DNA of 56,674 nucleotides from Cyclobacteriaceae bacterium (lineage in GTDB: Bacteria > Bacteroidota > Bacteroidia > Cytophagales > Cyclobacteriaceae), in contig JANXYC010000278.1 in NCBI GenBank assembly GCA_025350305.1, positions 1-56,674 of the forward strand, given 5' to 3'. The notes below the pieces were generated by a model. It was not told the DNA's origin and ran no database searches. It worked only from the letters and a program-made list of their open reading frames with translations. Made by a program: the position numbers and the translations under genes. Below are positions 1 to 9,230 of this stretch, in pieces (positions within the stretch are counted from its first letter, which is position 1; every line of letters begins with the position of its first letter).

Positions 1-76
1 TGAGGCCATAAAAGGCAAGGTTTTTAGAGATGCCCTAAATTCATTTGCGGTTGAGGTAGGGTTGAAAACGACTGCA

Positions 77-1180
77 TCACCGTCCCTTATACATCTTCCC
101 CGGCAACGAGATCACAAGATTTTTGAATTCCAAGGATAAAAGAAGCGAAGCAAGTAATCCTTGCCCCATTCCCGTTCTCACACTGAGCTCATCGATCATC
201 ACGGGAGTTTTTTTCTCCAACAACACGTTCAGCACGGCTTGCTCATCGGGCTCTAACGAAGATAAGTCAAGACGTAGTTGTGCCTCCGCTTTTTCACCAC
301 CCACATTCCAATTCATGATGTACTCCAGGTCCTTGACGGACATGAGTAAGTTTGCCTTATTGATCTTTATCAGTTTGTTGCAGCCCTCCGAGTAGGTATG
401 CCCGATATTTCCCGGAACGGCAAACACATCCCTGTTGTAGCTGTTCGCAATTTCAGCGGTAATCAGTGCCCCGCCTTTTGCAGCTGCCTCCACCACGATC
501 AGTGCATCGCACATGCCGGCGATGATCCGGTTGCGGGCGGGGAAATTATGAGCATCGGGCTGGGTACCAAAATGATTTTCCGTAAGAAGGCCACCATTGT
601 TGATCATTTTTTTTGCCGTGTCTTTGTGGGCTGCCGGATAGATGATATCCATTCCGCTGCCGAGTACACCTACAGTGGGCAATCCATGTTTTATGGCTTG
701 CTTGTGCGCATGTATATCAATGCCATACGCAAGACCACTTATGATTAACGGCTGATGGGGAACAAGGTCTTCCAGGAGTTTCTCCACCTGTTCTTTCCCA
801 TACGAGGTGGCCTGACGTGTGCCCACAATCGCCACGGTTTTTGATAGGTTCAGGTTTATGTTTCCTTTTACATACAACACCGACGGGGCATCATCTATAG
901 TTTTTAACCGCACCGGGTAAGCTTTGTCGGTGAAGAAAAGGATATGGGTGTCTTCACGCTCTGCTTTTCTGAATTCTTTCTCAGCATCGTGCAACGTTTT
1001 CCCATGATGGATGGCGTTGGCAGTAATCGCTCCAATACCAGGAATTTTAAGAAGCCTGCCCCTGGACTGTTTGAAGACCGCTTCAGCCGAACCACAGTAA
1101 CTCACCAATTGCTTAACTAAGAAGTCACCAACCCCCGGCACAAAATGCAGGGCCATGAAGGAAATGCGTTCCTGGTCCAT
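77..1180 (-). CDS. dprA: DNA-processing protein DprA
   Basis: DprA/Smf protein of 367 residues, the usual length. In naturally transformable bacteria it binds incoming single-stranded DNA in the cytoplasm and helps load RecA. Visible in order: an N-terminal helix-hairpin-helix region (about 1-60, with PGVGD and IPGIGA), a Rossmann-like DNA-binding core (about 80-290) with VAIVGTRQATSYG at 116-128, SGLAYGIDIHAH and FPARNRIIAG, and a C-terminal winged-helix-like segment (about 305-365). It lies 73 nt downstream of the MerR-like gene on the same strand and may share its transcript. dprA is found in many bacteria that are not known to be competent, so the gene alone does not prove competence. Identification is secure. 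Confidence 0.96.
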   Translation of the reverse strand: MDQERISFMALHFVPGVGDFLVKQLVSYCGSAEAVFKQSRGRLLKIPGIGAITANAIHHGKTLHDAEKEFRKAEREDTHILFFTDKAYPVRLKTIDDAPSVLYVKGNINLNLSKTVAIVGTRQATSYGKEQVEKLLEDLVPHQPLIISGLAYGIDIHAHKQAIKHGLPTVGVLGSGMDIIYPAAHKDTAKKMINNGGLLTENHFGTQPDAHNFPARNRIIAGMCDALIVVEAAAKGGALITAEIANSYNRDVFAVPGNIGHTYSEGCNKLIKINKANLLMSVKDLEYIMNWNVGGEKAEAQLRLDLSSLEPDEQAVLNVLLEKKTPVMIDELSVRTGMGQGLLASLLLSLEFKNLVISLPGKMYKGR

Positions 1181-1253
1181 TGTAAAATGAAGTAACGGGA
1201 ATCTGAGCTGGCGCGCAATCAGGAAAACAATAGGATTTTAAGGAAACCGGGAA

Positions 1254-1592
1254 TTATTGCATTTTATCCCGGACTTCCGTCAGAAATTTGCGGATTGTCT
1301 TCAGGGAATCGATCATTTCCATCTTGTCTTTGATGGCGATGGCATCCTGTTTCAGCATTTCTTTGGCGCCATTGAGTGTAAAGCCCTTTTCTTTTACAAG
1401 ATGGTAGATCAAACGAATCTGATCGATATCTTCCTTGGTGAATTGCCGGTTGCCTTTGCGATTTTTCTTGGGCTGAAGAATGTCAAATTCAGTTTCCCAG
1501 AAGCGGATGAGTGAGGGGGCTACATTAAACTGTTCGGCTACTTCACCGATCGAGTAATATAACTTTTCAATTTCTTTTTCTCTGTAGGCCAT
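1254..1592 (-). CDS. MerR family transcriptional regulator
   Basis: Small MerR-type DNA-binding protein, 112 residues. The N-terminus (about 10-80) reads as a MerR winged helix: YYSIGEVAEQFNVAPSLIRFW, then the wing around NRKGNRQFTKEDI, then a helical segment. The remaining 30-40 residues form a short helix and no effector-binding domain or cysteine metal site is visible. Short MerR proteins of this type are common in Bacteroidota and their targets are generally unknown. It is the first gene of a leftward pair with dprA and is divergent from alaS. The start is the ATG at 1592, giving a natural N-terminus just before the helix-turn-helix. Confidence 0.9.
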   Translation of the reverse strand: MAYREKEIEKLYYSIGEVAEQFNVAPSLIRFWETEFDILQPKKNRKGNRQFTKEDIDQIRLIYHLVKEKGFTLNGAKEMLKQDAIAIKDKMEMIDSLKTIRKFLTEVRDKMQ

Positions 1593-1972
1593 GCGGTCAA
1601 TTAGCCGGTAATAGTGCGATCACCTCGTGCAAAGTAGCAATTCTTTTAAACTCCATGCAATGAAGTGAAATTTATTTCATCTACAATATGTCAACATTAC
1701 TTTGTGGATTTCCCAAACTTTCTTATTAGGATAGTTATGATCACTTTCTGAAAATCTTCACAAGTTGCCTTGCCTACACGCGATAGCCTCCAACTTTGCG
1801 GGTATTACAGTTTTGTCCCGATAGCCATAGGGATTAAATTCAGATTCAACCAAAAAATTCAAGAGCAATCGAAGTAACATAGCGTATGAACTGGGCCTTT
1901 CGTCCCGAACTTCTTTGATTTCCCTTCATTTCTGTCTGCCGAAGCTTAAATTTGCCCTTTGATTGATGATTC
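1593..1972. other. 380-nt divergent intergenic region
   Basis: This stretch separates the leftward MerR/dprA pair from the rightward alaS. No plausible coding region or structured RNA was seen. It must carry promoters for both directions. The only good match to the Bacteroidota -7 element is next to alaS and is listed separately. The interval also holds a short imperfect inverted repeat around 1815-1832 (CCCGATAGCCATAGGGA). Confidence 0.5.
1947..1954 (+). promoter_or_regulatory. Candidate -7 element of the alaS promoter
   Basis: TAAATTTG matches the Bacteroidota -7 consensus TAnnTTTG exactly and sits 18 nt before the alaS start, implying a short leader. No good TTTG -33 element lies at 19-22 nt upstream; the nearest TTTG is 29 nt away. 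This is a motif match only. Confidence 0.35.
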
Positions 1973-4630
1973 ATGATGGATTCGGCAACGATACGACAGA
2001 AGTTCCTGGAATTTTTTGAAAGCAAAGGCCACCAGATTGTGTCTTCTGCTCCCCTGGTGCTTAAAAATGATCCGTCCCTGCTCTTCACCAATTCCGGTAT
2101 GGTGCAGTTCAAAGATATTTTCCTGGGAAACAGTGCATCCAGGTACAAGCGTATCGTGGACACCCAAAAATGCCTCCGTGTCAGCGGCAAACATAATGAT
2201 CTGGAAGATGTGGGATTGGATACCTATCACCATACCATGTTCGAGATGCTCGGCAACTGGTCGTTTGGGGATTACTTCAAGAAGGAAGCCATCGGTTGGG
2301 CTTGGGAATTATTGACCGAGGTTTATAAACTCCCGAAAGACCGGTTGTATGTGACGGTTTTTGGCGGTGATAGAAACGATAACCTTCCGGTAGACGCGGA
2401 GGCTGAGGAACTTTGGAAATTATATGTAAATGAAGACCGAATCCTTCATGGAAATAAGAAAGATAATTTTTGGGAGATGGGAGAGGCAGGGCCTTGTGGT
2501 CCCTGCTCAGAAATTCACATCGACCTCCGGCCTGAAGATGAGGTGAAGAAGAAACCGGGAAGAGAATTAGTCAATCACGACCATCCACAAGTAGTGGAAA
2601 TCTGGAACCTTGTATTTATCCAATTCAACCGGCTGGCCTCAGGAGTGTTAGAGCCGCTACCCGACAAACATGTTGACACCGGCCTGGGCTTCGAGCGGCT
2701 GTGCATGGCCATCCAGGGAAAGACCTCCAATTACGACACCGATGTATTCCGTCCGTTGATGGATTTTATTGCGCTTCACGCGAATGTTAAATATGGCGTC
2801 GATAACAAAGCGGATATCGCCATACGGGTTATAGCGGATCACATCCGTGCTGTAGCATTTGTAATTGCTGATGGGCAACTTCCATCGAATACCGGTGCAG
2901 GGTATGTTATTCGAAGAATATTAAGAAGAGCTGTCAGATACGGATTTTCCTTCTTAAATTTTAAGGAGCCTTTCTTTTATAGGATGGTTCCTCTATTGGC
3001 CATTCAATTTAAAGACGTTTTTCCTGAACTTTATCAACAGATGGATTATGTGGCAAGAGTTATTCTAGAGGAAGAACAGGGATTCCTAAGAACATTGGGA
3101 AAAGGGTTTGAAATATTTCAAGAAAGAATTGAGTTGGAGAAAGTCTTAAGAACTACTGATCCAAATGCAATTGTTTCACTTACAGGCGGGAATATTTTTC
3201 ACCTCTACGATAGTTTCGGATTTCCCAAAGACTTAAGTATTCTTATTGCTAAAGAGAAAGATCTTAAATTAAAAGAGGATTGGGAATCTGAGTTTGAATA
3301 TTGGATGGCAAAGCAGAAATCCCAGTCCAAAGCAGCTTCTGTTAAAGAAACAGGCGACTGGATTTTAGTGGGTGAAGGCAGCAAATCCGAATTCATAGGC
3401 TACGACCATCTCGCATCCACTTCCAGAATTATAAAATACCGCAAAGTCAAACAGAAAAATAAAGAGCTTTTTCAATTGGTGTTAGACAAAACTCCCTTCT
3501 ATGCCGAAAGTGGCGGCCAGGTAGGAGACACAGGTGTGATAGAATCAGCAAATGATAAAATCGCTGTTCTGGATACAAAAAAGGAAAATGATCTCATTAT
3601 TCACCTTACGGAATACCTTCCTTCCAATCTGGATGGTGAGTTTTATGTTTCCGTAGACGAAAGTCAACGAAGACGTACCATGAACAACCACTCGGCTACG
3701 CACTTGCTTCATGCGGCGCTGCGCCAGGTCCTCGGTAAACATGTGGAGCAGAAAGGTTCGTTGGTGAATGAAAAAATACTTCGCTTTGATTTCTCCCATT
3801 TCACGGCCATGACCGATGCTGAGATTGCTAAAGTGGAGATCATCGTGAATGAGAAAATCCGCGAAAACATTCCTCTGAACGAGCAGCGCAATGTGCCCAT
3901 TGAAAAGGCAAAAGCATTTGGGGCCATGGCGCTATTTGGCGAAAAGTACGGTGAGTTTGTGCGGGTGATCACCTTTGATCCTAAATTTTCAGTGGAACTC
4001 TGTGGAGGCACCCATATCAACGCCACCGGGAACATTGGCTTGTTTAAAATCATTTCGGAAAGTTCAGTGGCAGCCGGTGTGCGAAGAATTGAAGCCGTGA
4101 CCGCTGAAGGTGCACAAGATTACGTCAACGAATCGTTGGCATTGCTTGGCGTGATGAAGTCTTTATTGAAGAACCCAAAAGACACTGCCGCCTCCTTGCA
4201 AAGCCTCATCGAAGAAAAGCATAGCCTGGAGAAGAAACTGGAACTCTTCCAACAAGAGCGGTCCAACCAAATCAAGGATGAACTGGCGCGCAAAGCAATT
4301 AAATCCAATGGACATACCCTGATTCTTGAAAAAGTATCCTTGCCGAATGTGGATGCACTGAAAAACATTGCCTACGGACTGCGCAACCAGTTTGAAGATC
4401 TTCTGATGGTTCTTGCAGCCGACATTGACAGCAAGCCACAGGTGGCAGTCATGATCGGAGCGAAGCTGGAAGCCACCAAAAAATTCCATGCCGGCAACAT
4501 GGTGAAAGAGCTGGCAAAGGAAATCGACGGCGGCGGCGGCGGTCAACCATTTTTTGCAACAGCGGGAGGGAAGAACCTGAATGGTTTACAGGCCGTACTG
4601 GACAGAGCGAAGGAGCTGATTAAAAATTAA
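1973..4630 (+). CDS. alaS: Alanyl-tRNA synthetase
   Basis: Alanine-tRNA ligase, 885 residues, close to the usual 875. It charges tRNA-Ala in the cytoplasm and edits mis-charged Ser and Gly. The class II catalytic core is N-terminal (HHTMFEMLGNWSFGDYF, GPCGPCSEIH). The editing domain carries the zinc motif H573-x3-H577 (HSATH) and C677-GGT-H681. The C-terminal part has a coiled coil (about 725-765) and the C-Ala domain with a glycine-rich GGGGGQPFFATAGG tail. Translation can begin at either of two tandem ATGs (1973 or 1976). The stretch of about 2900-3480 is visibly more A+T-rich, with AGA arginine and TTA/ATA codons, than either flank; this is discussed as a finding. gatB follows after about 50 nt and is probably co-transcribed. 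Confidence 0.98.
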   Translation: MMDSATIRQKFLEFFESKGHQIVSSAPLVLKNDPSLLFTNSGMVQFKDIFLGNSASRYKRIVDTQKCLRVSGKHNDLEDVGLDTYHHTMFEMLGNWSFGDYFKKEAIGWAWELLTEVYKLPKDRLYVTVFGGDRNDNLPVDAEAEELWKLYVNEDRILHGNKKDNFWEMGEAGPCGPCSEIHIDLRPEDEVKKKPGRELVNHDHPQVVEIWNLVFIQFNRLASGVLEPLPDKHVDTGLGFERLCMAIQGKTSNYDTDVFRPLMDFIALHANVKYGVDNKADIAIRVIADHIRAVAFVIADGQLPSNTGAGYVIRRILRRAVRYGFSFLNFKEPFFYRMVPLLAIQFKDVFPELYQQMDYVARVILEEEQGFLRTLGKGFEIFQERIELEKVLRTTDPNAIVSLTGGNIFHLYDSFGFPKDLSILIAKEKDLKLKEDWESEFEYWMAKQKSQSKAASVKETGDWILVGEGSKSEFIGYDHLASTSRIIKYRKVKQKNKELFQLVLDKTPFYAESGGQVGDTGVIESANDKIAVLDTKKENDLIIHLTEYLPSNLDGEFYVSVDESQRRRTMNNHSATHLLHAALRQVLGKHVEQKGSLVNEKILRFDFSHFTAMTDAEIAKVEIIVNEKIRENIPLNEQRNVPIEKAKAFGAMALFGEKYGEFVRVITFDPKFSVELCGGTHINATGNIGLFKIISESSVAAGVRRIEAVTAEGAQDYVNESLALLGVMKSLLKNPKDTAASLQSLIEEKHSLEKKLELFQQERSNQIKDELARKAIKSNGHTLILEKVSLPNVDALKNIAYGLRNQFEDLLMVLAADIDSKPQVAVMIGAKLEATKKFHAGNMVKELAKEIDGGGGGQPFFATAGGKNLNGLQAVLDRAKELIKN

Positions 4631-4679
4631 GTTAACACCAGGCGACAGACAGATGGTGTCACTCGCCAACACCCACAAC

Positions 4680-6140
4680 ATGGACAAATCAGTGCGCGAC
4701 AAGTACACCGTTGTCATCGGTCTTGAGGTTCATGCGCAACTTCTCACCAAAAGCAAAATATTCAGCTCAGACGCTACTGAATATGGGAGTCCGCCGAACA
4801 CGAACATTAGCGTCATCTCACTCGCGCATCCGGGGACCCTTCCAAAGTTGAATAAACGTGTGGTTGAGTATGCGATCAAGATAGGACTCGCTTGCCATTC
4901 CGAGATCTCCAGGTTTCAAATCTTTGACCGCAAGAACTATTTCTACCCAGACCTTCCCAAAGGCTACCAGATCACGCAGGATCGCACACCCATTTGCAAA
5001 GGCGGTTACATCATCATCAATACAAAAGACGGTACAGAGAGAAATATTGGCCTCCACCGCATACACATGGAAGAAGATGCAGGTAAATCCATCCACCTGG
5101 CAGGTGAAACGGACACGCTGATAGATTTCAACAGAGCCGGAGTGCCCCTGATCGAAATTGTAACCAATCCCGATGTCAGGAGCTCTGATGAAGCGTACGC
5201 TTTGTTGACCGAGATCCGTCAGCTTGTCCGTTACCTCGATATTTGTGACGGCAATATGGAAGAAGGATCCCTTCGGTGCGACGCAAATATCTCTATGATG
5301 TTGAGGGGCGCTACCGAATTTGGTAAGAAAGTGGAGGTAAAAAACATGAACTCTATCCGCAATGTTCAGCGTGCCATCGATTATGAAATCGAGCGCCAGA
5401 TCATGCAGTTGGAAAGGGATGAATCCATTGTTTCCGAGACCCGCACGTTCAATGCAGCAGATGGCAATACATACAGCATGCGCGTCAAGGAAGAGTTGAA
5501 TGACTACCGCTATTTCCCGGACCCGGATTTGAGTCCGCTCGAGATTTCTGATAAATGGCTCATTGAAATAAAATCTTCCATGCCACTTTTGCCACGCGAG
5601 CTTCATCACAAGTTTGTGACGACCTATCATTTATCGGAATATGATGCGCAGGTTCTGACTGACTCAAAAGAAACAGCGCAGTATTTTGAAGAGGTTTGCC
5701 GTCACAGCACAAATTTCAAAGCGGCTTCCAATTGGATAATGGGTCCGGTGAAATCATACGTGAATGAGCATAAGGTTGAAATGAATCAGTTTCCTGTAAC
5801 CGCTGTTAGGTTGGCAGAGCTGATCGCTCTGATTGACGGAGGAAAAGTCAGTTTTGCGGTGGCTTCGCAGAAATTATTTCCAGTGCTGGCAACATTTCCC
5901 GGGCGGTCGCCCCTGGAAATTGCACAGGAGTTGAATTTGATTCAGGACAGCAGCATGGATTCTATCTTGCCCATTGTGGAAGAGGTGATTCGGGAATTTC
6001 CATTGAAAGTTGAGGCGTACAAAAATGGCAAGAAAGGGATTATCAGTATGTTTATGGGCGAAGTGATGAAACGAAGCAAGGGTAAAGCAGACCCGAAAAT
6101 GGCAACGCAGTTATTGGAAAATAAATTAAGCGAACAATGA
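4680..6140 (+). CDS. gatB: Asp-tRNA(Asn)/Glu-tRNA(Gln) amidotransferase subunit B
   Basis: Subunit B of the GatCAB amidotransferase, which converts mis-charged Glu-tRNA(Gln) and/or Asp-tRNA(Asn) to the amide form. The protein is 486 residues from the ATG at 4680. An in-frame ATG at 4653 would add nine residues (MVSLANTHN) that fit the family poorly, so 4680 is preferred. The N-terminal catalytic/kinase-like domain begins with GLEVHAQL and includes YFYPDLPKGYQITQ, HMEEDAGKS and DFNRAGVPLIEIV. The C-terminal tRNA-binding YqeY-like domain ends with GKADPKMATQLLENKL. gatA and gatC are not in the window. Its stop codon overlaps the start of the next gene (ATGA), suggesting translational coupling. 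Confidence 0.97.
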   Translation: MDKSVRDKYTVVIGLEVHAQLLTKSKIFSSDATEYGSPPNTNISVISLAHPGTLPKLNKRVVEYAIKIGLACHSEISRFQIFDRKNYFYPDLPKGYQITQDRTPICKGGYIIINTKDGTERNIGLHRIHMEEDAGKSIHLAGETDTLIDFNRAGVPLIEIVTNPDVRSSDEAYALLTEIRQLVRYLDICDGNMEEGSLRCDANISMMLRGATEFGKKVEVKNMNSIRNVQRAIDYEIERQIMQLERDESIVSETRTFNAADGNTYSMRVKEELNDYRYFPDPDLSPLEISDKWLIEIKSSMPLLPRELHHKFVTTYHLSEYDAQVLTDSKETAQYFEEVCRHSTNFKAASNWIMGPVKSYVNEHKVEMNQFPVTAVRLAELIALIDGGKVSFAVASQKLFPVLATFPGRSPLEIAQELNLIQDSSMDSILPIVEEVIREFPLKVEAYKNGKKGIISMFMGEVMKRSKGKADPKMATQLLENKLSEQ

Positions 6141-7282
6141 GATCTATGCGACTGGTACTGTTTCTTTTTTTAATAATCCTGGCAGGGTGTGCCAAAAAAG
6201 AAGTACAAAAAGGCAGGGAAATTACAATCAAGGGCCAGGTAGGTTTCCCACAACGGGGTGAAATTTTAATCACAGAACTCCGGCCTGGCACTCCAAAGAC
6301 TTTTGAAGACACCATAAGGCTCAAAAGCAATTATACCTATGAGAAAAAAATAAGAATTACGGAGCCCGGCTATTACCAGCTCAACTTTTACAACCACCAG
6401 TTTGTAAGCATTATTCTTGATACGAGTAATATCGAGGTCAACGTAGATGGCAATAGCCAGGCGGGCTTTTATGAAGTGAAAGGCTCACCCGACCAGATGT
6501 TGTTTGATGATGTGAAAAAGATCATGAGGGACGTATATAATTCACCCGCTTTAAAGAATATAGAGATGACATTAAACGATGCCATTGCCCAAAACAGAGA
6601 GTCAGAGATTCTGGCGGCCCAGCAAAAATATCAGGAATTTACGAATAGCGCCTCGGACGAGGTAGCCGAATTGCTTCGTAAGCAGCCACCCTCCCTTGGG
6701 TTGCTCAACCTTTTACAGAATTCGGGTGTACTTGATAAGGACCGTTATTTTTCTGTCTATACCGAGGTGGCTGATAAATTCAATAAGGAATGGCCGGATA
6801 ATTACTATTCAAAAGACTTTGTACAGTTTGTTGATCGGCTCCGGAAGACCGCCGTGGGGCAACCTGCACCGGAAATTTCCTTACCTGATCCCGATGGAAA
6901 AATCGTAAGCCTTTCTTCTTTTAAAGGAAAGTATGTGCTCGTTGACTTTTGGGCGAAATGGTGTGGGCCTTGCCGGCGAGAAAACCCAAATGTGGTGAAG
7001 GCCTATCATCAGTTTAAAAATAAAGGGTTCGACATCCTGGGCGTATCCCTTGATCGTACGAGAGAAGACTGGGTCCAGGCAATCCGGGAGGATGGATTAG
7101 TATGGAATCATGTCTCTGATTTGAAATATTTCGATTCCCAAGCCGCTAAAGATTATAACATCAGCGGAATTCCGTTTTCAATACTCATTGATCCTAAGGG
7201 GATCATTGTGGCTAAGAATTTACGTGGTAGTCAATTGCAAAAGAAGCTGGCGGAGGTTTTAAATGTGAAATCGAAGAAATAA
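6137..7282 (+). CDS. TlpA-like thiol-disulfide lipoprotein with DUF4369-like domain
   Basis: Predicted lipoprotein of 381 residues in a family widespread in Bacteroidota. The N-terminus has a signal peptide ending in a lipobox (ILAGC, Cys at about residue 18). Residues 25-130 resemble the beta-rich DUF4369 domain, 130-230 are helical, and about 240-375 form a thioredoxin/AhpC-TSA-like domain with the redox motif WCGPC at 275-279, a cis-proline segment GIPFS and the closing LIDPKGIIVAKNLRG. The likely role is thiol-disulfide exchange at the cell envelope; the natural substrate is unknown. It overlaps the gatB stop by 4 nt (ATGA). Convergent with the M56 gene. Confidence 0.9.
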   Translation: MRSMRLVLFLFLIILAGCAKKEVQKGREITIKGQVGFPQRGEILITELRPGTPKTFEDTIRLKSNYTYEKKIRITEPGYYQLNFYNHQFVSIILDTSNIEVNVDGNSQAGFYEVKGSPDQMLFDDVKKIMRDVYNSPALKNIEMTLNDAIAQNRESEILAAQQKYQEFTNSASDEVAELLRKQPPSLGLLNLLQNSGVLDKDRYFSVYTEVADKFNKEWPDNYYSKDFVQFVDRLRKTAVGQPAPEISLPDPDGKIVSLSSFKGKYVLVDFWAKWCGPCRRENPNVVKAYHQFKNKGFDILGVSLDRTREDWVQAIREDGLVWNHVSDLKYFDSQAAKDYNISGIPFSILIDPKGIIVAKNLRGSQLQKKLAEVLNVKSKK

Positions 7283-7321
7283 AAGCGGAGCCGTTGATAA
7301 TCCTGTTGTAATACAGGAGGA

Positions 7322-8845
7322 TCATTTGATGGTTTTCCTGAAATCTAGAGTGAAGTTGATTGGTAATGTAATTTTTTGTTTTACCACCTCCCTATTGTGG
7401 ATAGCGGGATCCCAGGTACCTCCAACCTGTAGCAGGACGCGAATTGCCTCTGCATCAAGATATTCGTCAATTCCATTAATAACCTGGATATTCGAAATCT
7501 TTCCATCTGTCTCTACTACAAATTCAAGTAGGACCCTGCCCTCCGTTCCAAGGATTCTCGATTCCTCAGGATACGTGAGGACATGGCTAATGTTCTCATA
7601 AAATTTTTTGATTCCAAAAACAGGCGACGCTGGTTCATCAACCTGCGTGTAGATATCCTTTTCATTTTTAGGCAGTGAAGCACGACGTATTTTTCGATCA
7701 GTCAATTCGACAATCATAAAGTCCCGGTGTATCATTGTTTCATTTGAATCTCCTTCAAATAAGGAGAATGAGTGAAATATGCCAACGTCTTTCCTTTTCC
7801 AGATTTGTTTTAAAGTCTCATTTCCCTCTGCCGTTCGTTCGATGACGACAAACGTGCTTGTAGGATAAATTTGTTGGAGTTCCACCAACCTGGCTCTTAC
7901 AACTTCGGGCATGCTTTCATTATTTGAAAAGGATGAGGGTAGAGGTTCATTTTGATTCTCCGGGATTTGGTCTTGGCAAGCAATGAAAACGAATAGTCCA
8001 ATGAAAAGTGGAACGATAGTAGCCAGCTTCCAGCGGCGCACTTTTGTTTTTACAGATTTCATCATGGAAATTCTTTTGAGGATCAAAGAATTATTAAAAT
8101 GATTGGCGAGTGAGAAATCAGCCGATTGTAAAGCAACTTTCGCCAATAGACTGCAATACATATCCACATCTTTGTCTTTCACCGCGCGCGCATCGGCTTC
8201 AAACTCATGAAGTTGGACAAGAGCCTTTTTGTAAATTCTGACAATAGGATTAAACCAGAATAGAATGCCAAGGAGATTAACTATGACGACATCCAGGGAA
8301 TGAAATTTTTGAGCATGGACTAATTCGTGAAATAATATTTCTTGTTTTTCTTGCTGACTTATTTTATTCGCCTGTCCAATGAAGATAAACTTGAAGAAGG
8401 AGAAGGTAGGCTTGTCTTCTTCCGATTCTGAAATCAGACAATTTTTCCAATGGTATATTTCAGATCGAATGAAAAGACGCAATATTGAGAGCAGTTGAAA
8501 AAAAAATAACGTGGCAAAAACCAGCCCGACGAAGAGATAAATCGATTCCAGGAGTACCCAAACTGATAAAATTGTTTCAGTGTCTCGCGATGGGCCACTT
8601 CCGTTCACGATAATTTCTGGAAGCCAATAAGCCGGCACAACTTGTCCGATGGATGGGATTAGTTCCTTGCTTACGGTAAAATTGAGGTGCAATAAAGGGA
8701 AGGTCAGGGAAAAGATAATAGACGAAAGGAGGTAACCTCTCTTGAATGCGAACTGATTTTCCTTTTCCAGGAATAGCCAATAAATAAGCATAAAAAAAAC
8801 AAGGCCCAGATTGGCTTCGATCAGGTAGTTGATAAAGGTATTCAT
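7322..8845 (-). CDS. M56 (BlaR1-like) membrane metallopeptidase with TonB-like C-terminus
   Basis: Membrane protein of 507 residues of the BlaR1/MecR1 peptidase family M56. Transmembrane helices lie at about 5-25, 38-57, 93-125 and 270-290. The cytoplasmic zinc protease motif H173-ELV-H177 (HELVH) is followed by a second conserved stretch HEFEADA at 213-219. After the last helix the extracytoplasmic part is not a beta-lactam-binding domain. It carries about 130 residues of unknown fold and then a TonB C-terminal-like domain (about 425-500, with EGRVLLEFVVETDGKISNI). This architecture is frequent in Bacteroidota; the signal is unknown. The start ATG overlaps the repressor stop (8842-8845, ATGA). 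The expected mechanism, by analogy with BlaR1, is cleavage of the adjacent BlaI-type repressor. Confidence 0.92.
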   Translation of the reverse strand: MNTFINYLIEANLGLVFFMLIYWLFLEKENQFAFKRGYLLSSIIFSLTFPLLHLNFTVSKELIPSIGQVVPAYWLPEIIVNGSGPSRDTETILSVWVLLESIYLFVGLVFATLFFFQLLSILRLFIRSEIYHWKNCLISESEEDKPTFSFFKFIFIGQANKISQQEKQEILFHELVHAQKFHSLDVVIVNLLGILFWFNPIVRIYKKALVQLHEFEADARAVKDKDVDMYCSLLAKVALQSADFSLANHFNNSLILKRISMMKSVKTKVRRWKLATIVPLFIGLFVFIACQDQIPENQNEPLPSSFSNNESMPEVVRARLVELQQIYPTSTFVVIERTAEGNETLKQIWKRKDVGIFHSFSLFEGDSNETMIHRDFMIVELTDRKIRRASLPKNEKDIYTQVDEPASPVFGIKKFYENISHVLTYPEESRILGTEGRVLLEFVVETDGKISNIQVINGIDEYLDAEAIRVLLQVGGTWDPAIHNREVVKQKITLPINFTLDFRKTIK

Positions 8846-9213
8846 GGCTTTTTCTTTTTTAGATTCTTAAGGTGTTTCATGAGGTTATCAATGTCGTTGA
8901 TATCCATTTTATTTTCAGAAGCGAAGAAAGAGACTAAATTTTGGAATGATCCACCGAAATATCCCTTCACCAAATTGTTGAGATAAAACCCGGTGTATTT
9001 TTCTTTCGCGATGAGCGGAAAGTATTCATGGGTTTTGCCATACGCCTTGTATCCCACAAATCCCTTCTTCTCCAAAATCCGGACGATGGTGGATACCGTA
9101 TTATAGGCAGGCTTTGGAGACGGAAGTTCGTCGACAATGTCTTTGACAAATCCCTTTTTCAAGCGCCAAAGAATTTGCATGATCTGACTTTCGGCACGGG
9201 TAAGTTCTTTCAT
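8842..9213 (-). CDS. BlaI/MecI/CopY family transcriptional repressor
   Basis: Repressor of 123 residues with the family's N-terminal winged helix (LTRAESQIMQILW, then PAYNTVSTIVRILEKKGFV) and a C-terminal dimerisation segment (about 75-123). In the well-studied systems the partner M56 protease cleaves the repressor and releases the operator. It is the first gene of a two-gene operon with that protease, overlapping by 4 nt. A 16-nt inverted repeat overlapping the promoter lies just upstream and is the probable autoregulatory operator. No beta-lactamase gene is adjacent, so a role in antibiotic resistance should not be assumed. Confidence 0.93.
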   Translation of the reverse strand: MKELTRAESQIMQILWRLKKGFVKDIVDELPSPKPAYNTVSTIVRILEKKGFVGYKAYGKTHEYFPLIAKEKYTGFYLNNLVKGYFGGSFQNLVSFFASENKMDINDIDNLMKHLKNLKKKKP

Positions 9214-9230
9214 AACTATTGATTACGTTG

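Noticed and set aside
1-76. Possible edge of an insertion sequence or of a converging gene at the left end
   Set aside because: The motif TTTTTAGAGATGCCCTAAAT looked like transposon-end sequence, and a rightward frame is open from base 2, but 76 bases are too few to support either.
1630-1636. TACTTTG upstream of the MerR-like gene as a -7 promoter element
   Set aside because: The spacing of the TA and TTTG parts does not fit TAnnTTTG, so the match is not counted.
4528-4542. CGG repeats in alaS as a possible phase-variation tract
   Set aside because: They encode the conserved glycine run of the alanyl-tRNA synthetase C-terminus and a trinucleotide repeat cannot shift the frame.
4818-5630. 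Antisense open frame of 270 codons inside gatB
   Set aside because: It is opposite a strongly conserved gatB and its translation shows no recognisable family; it is a shadow frame.
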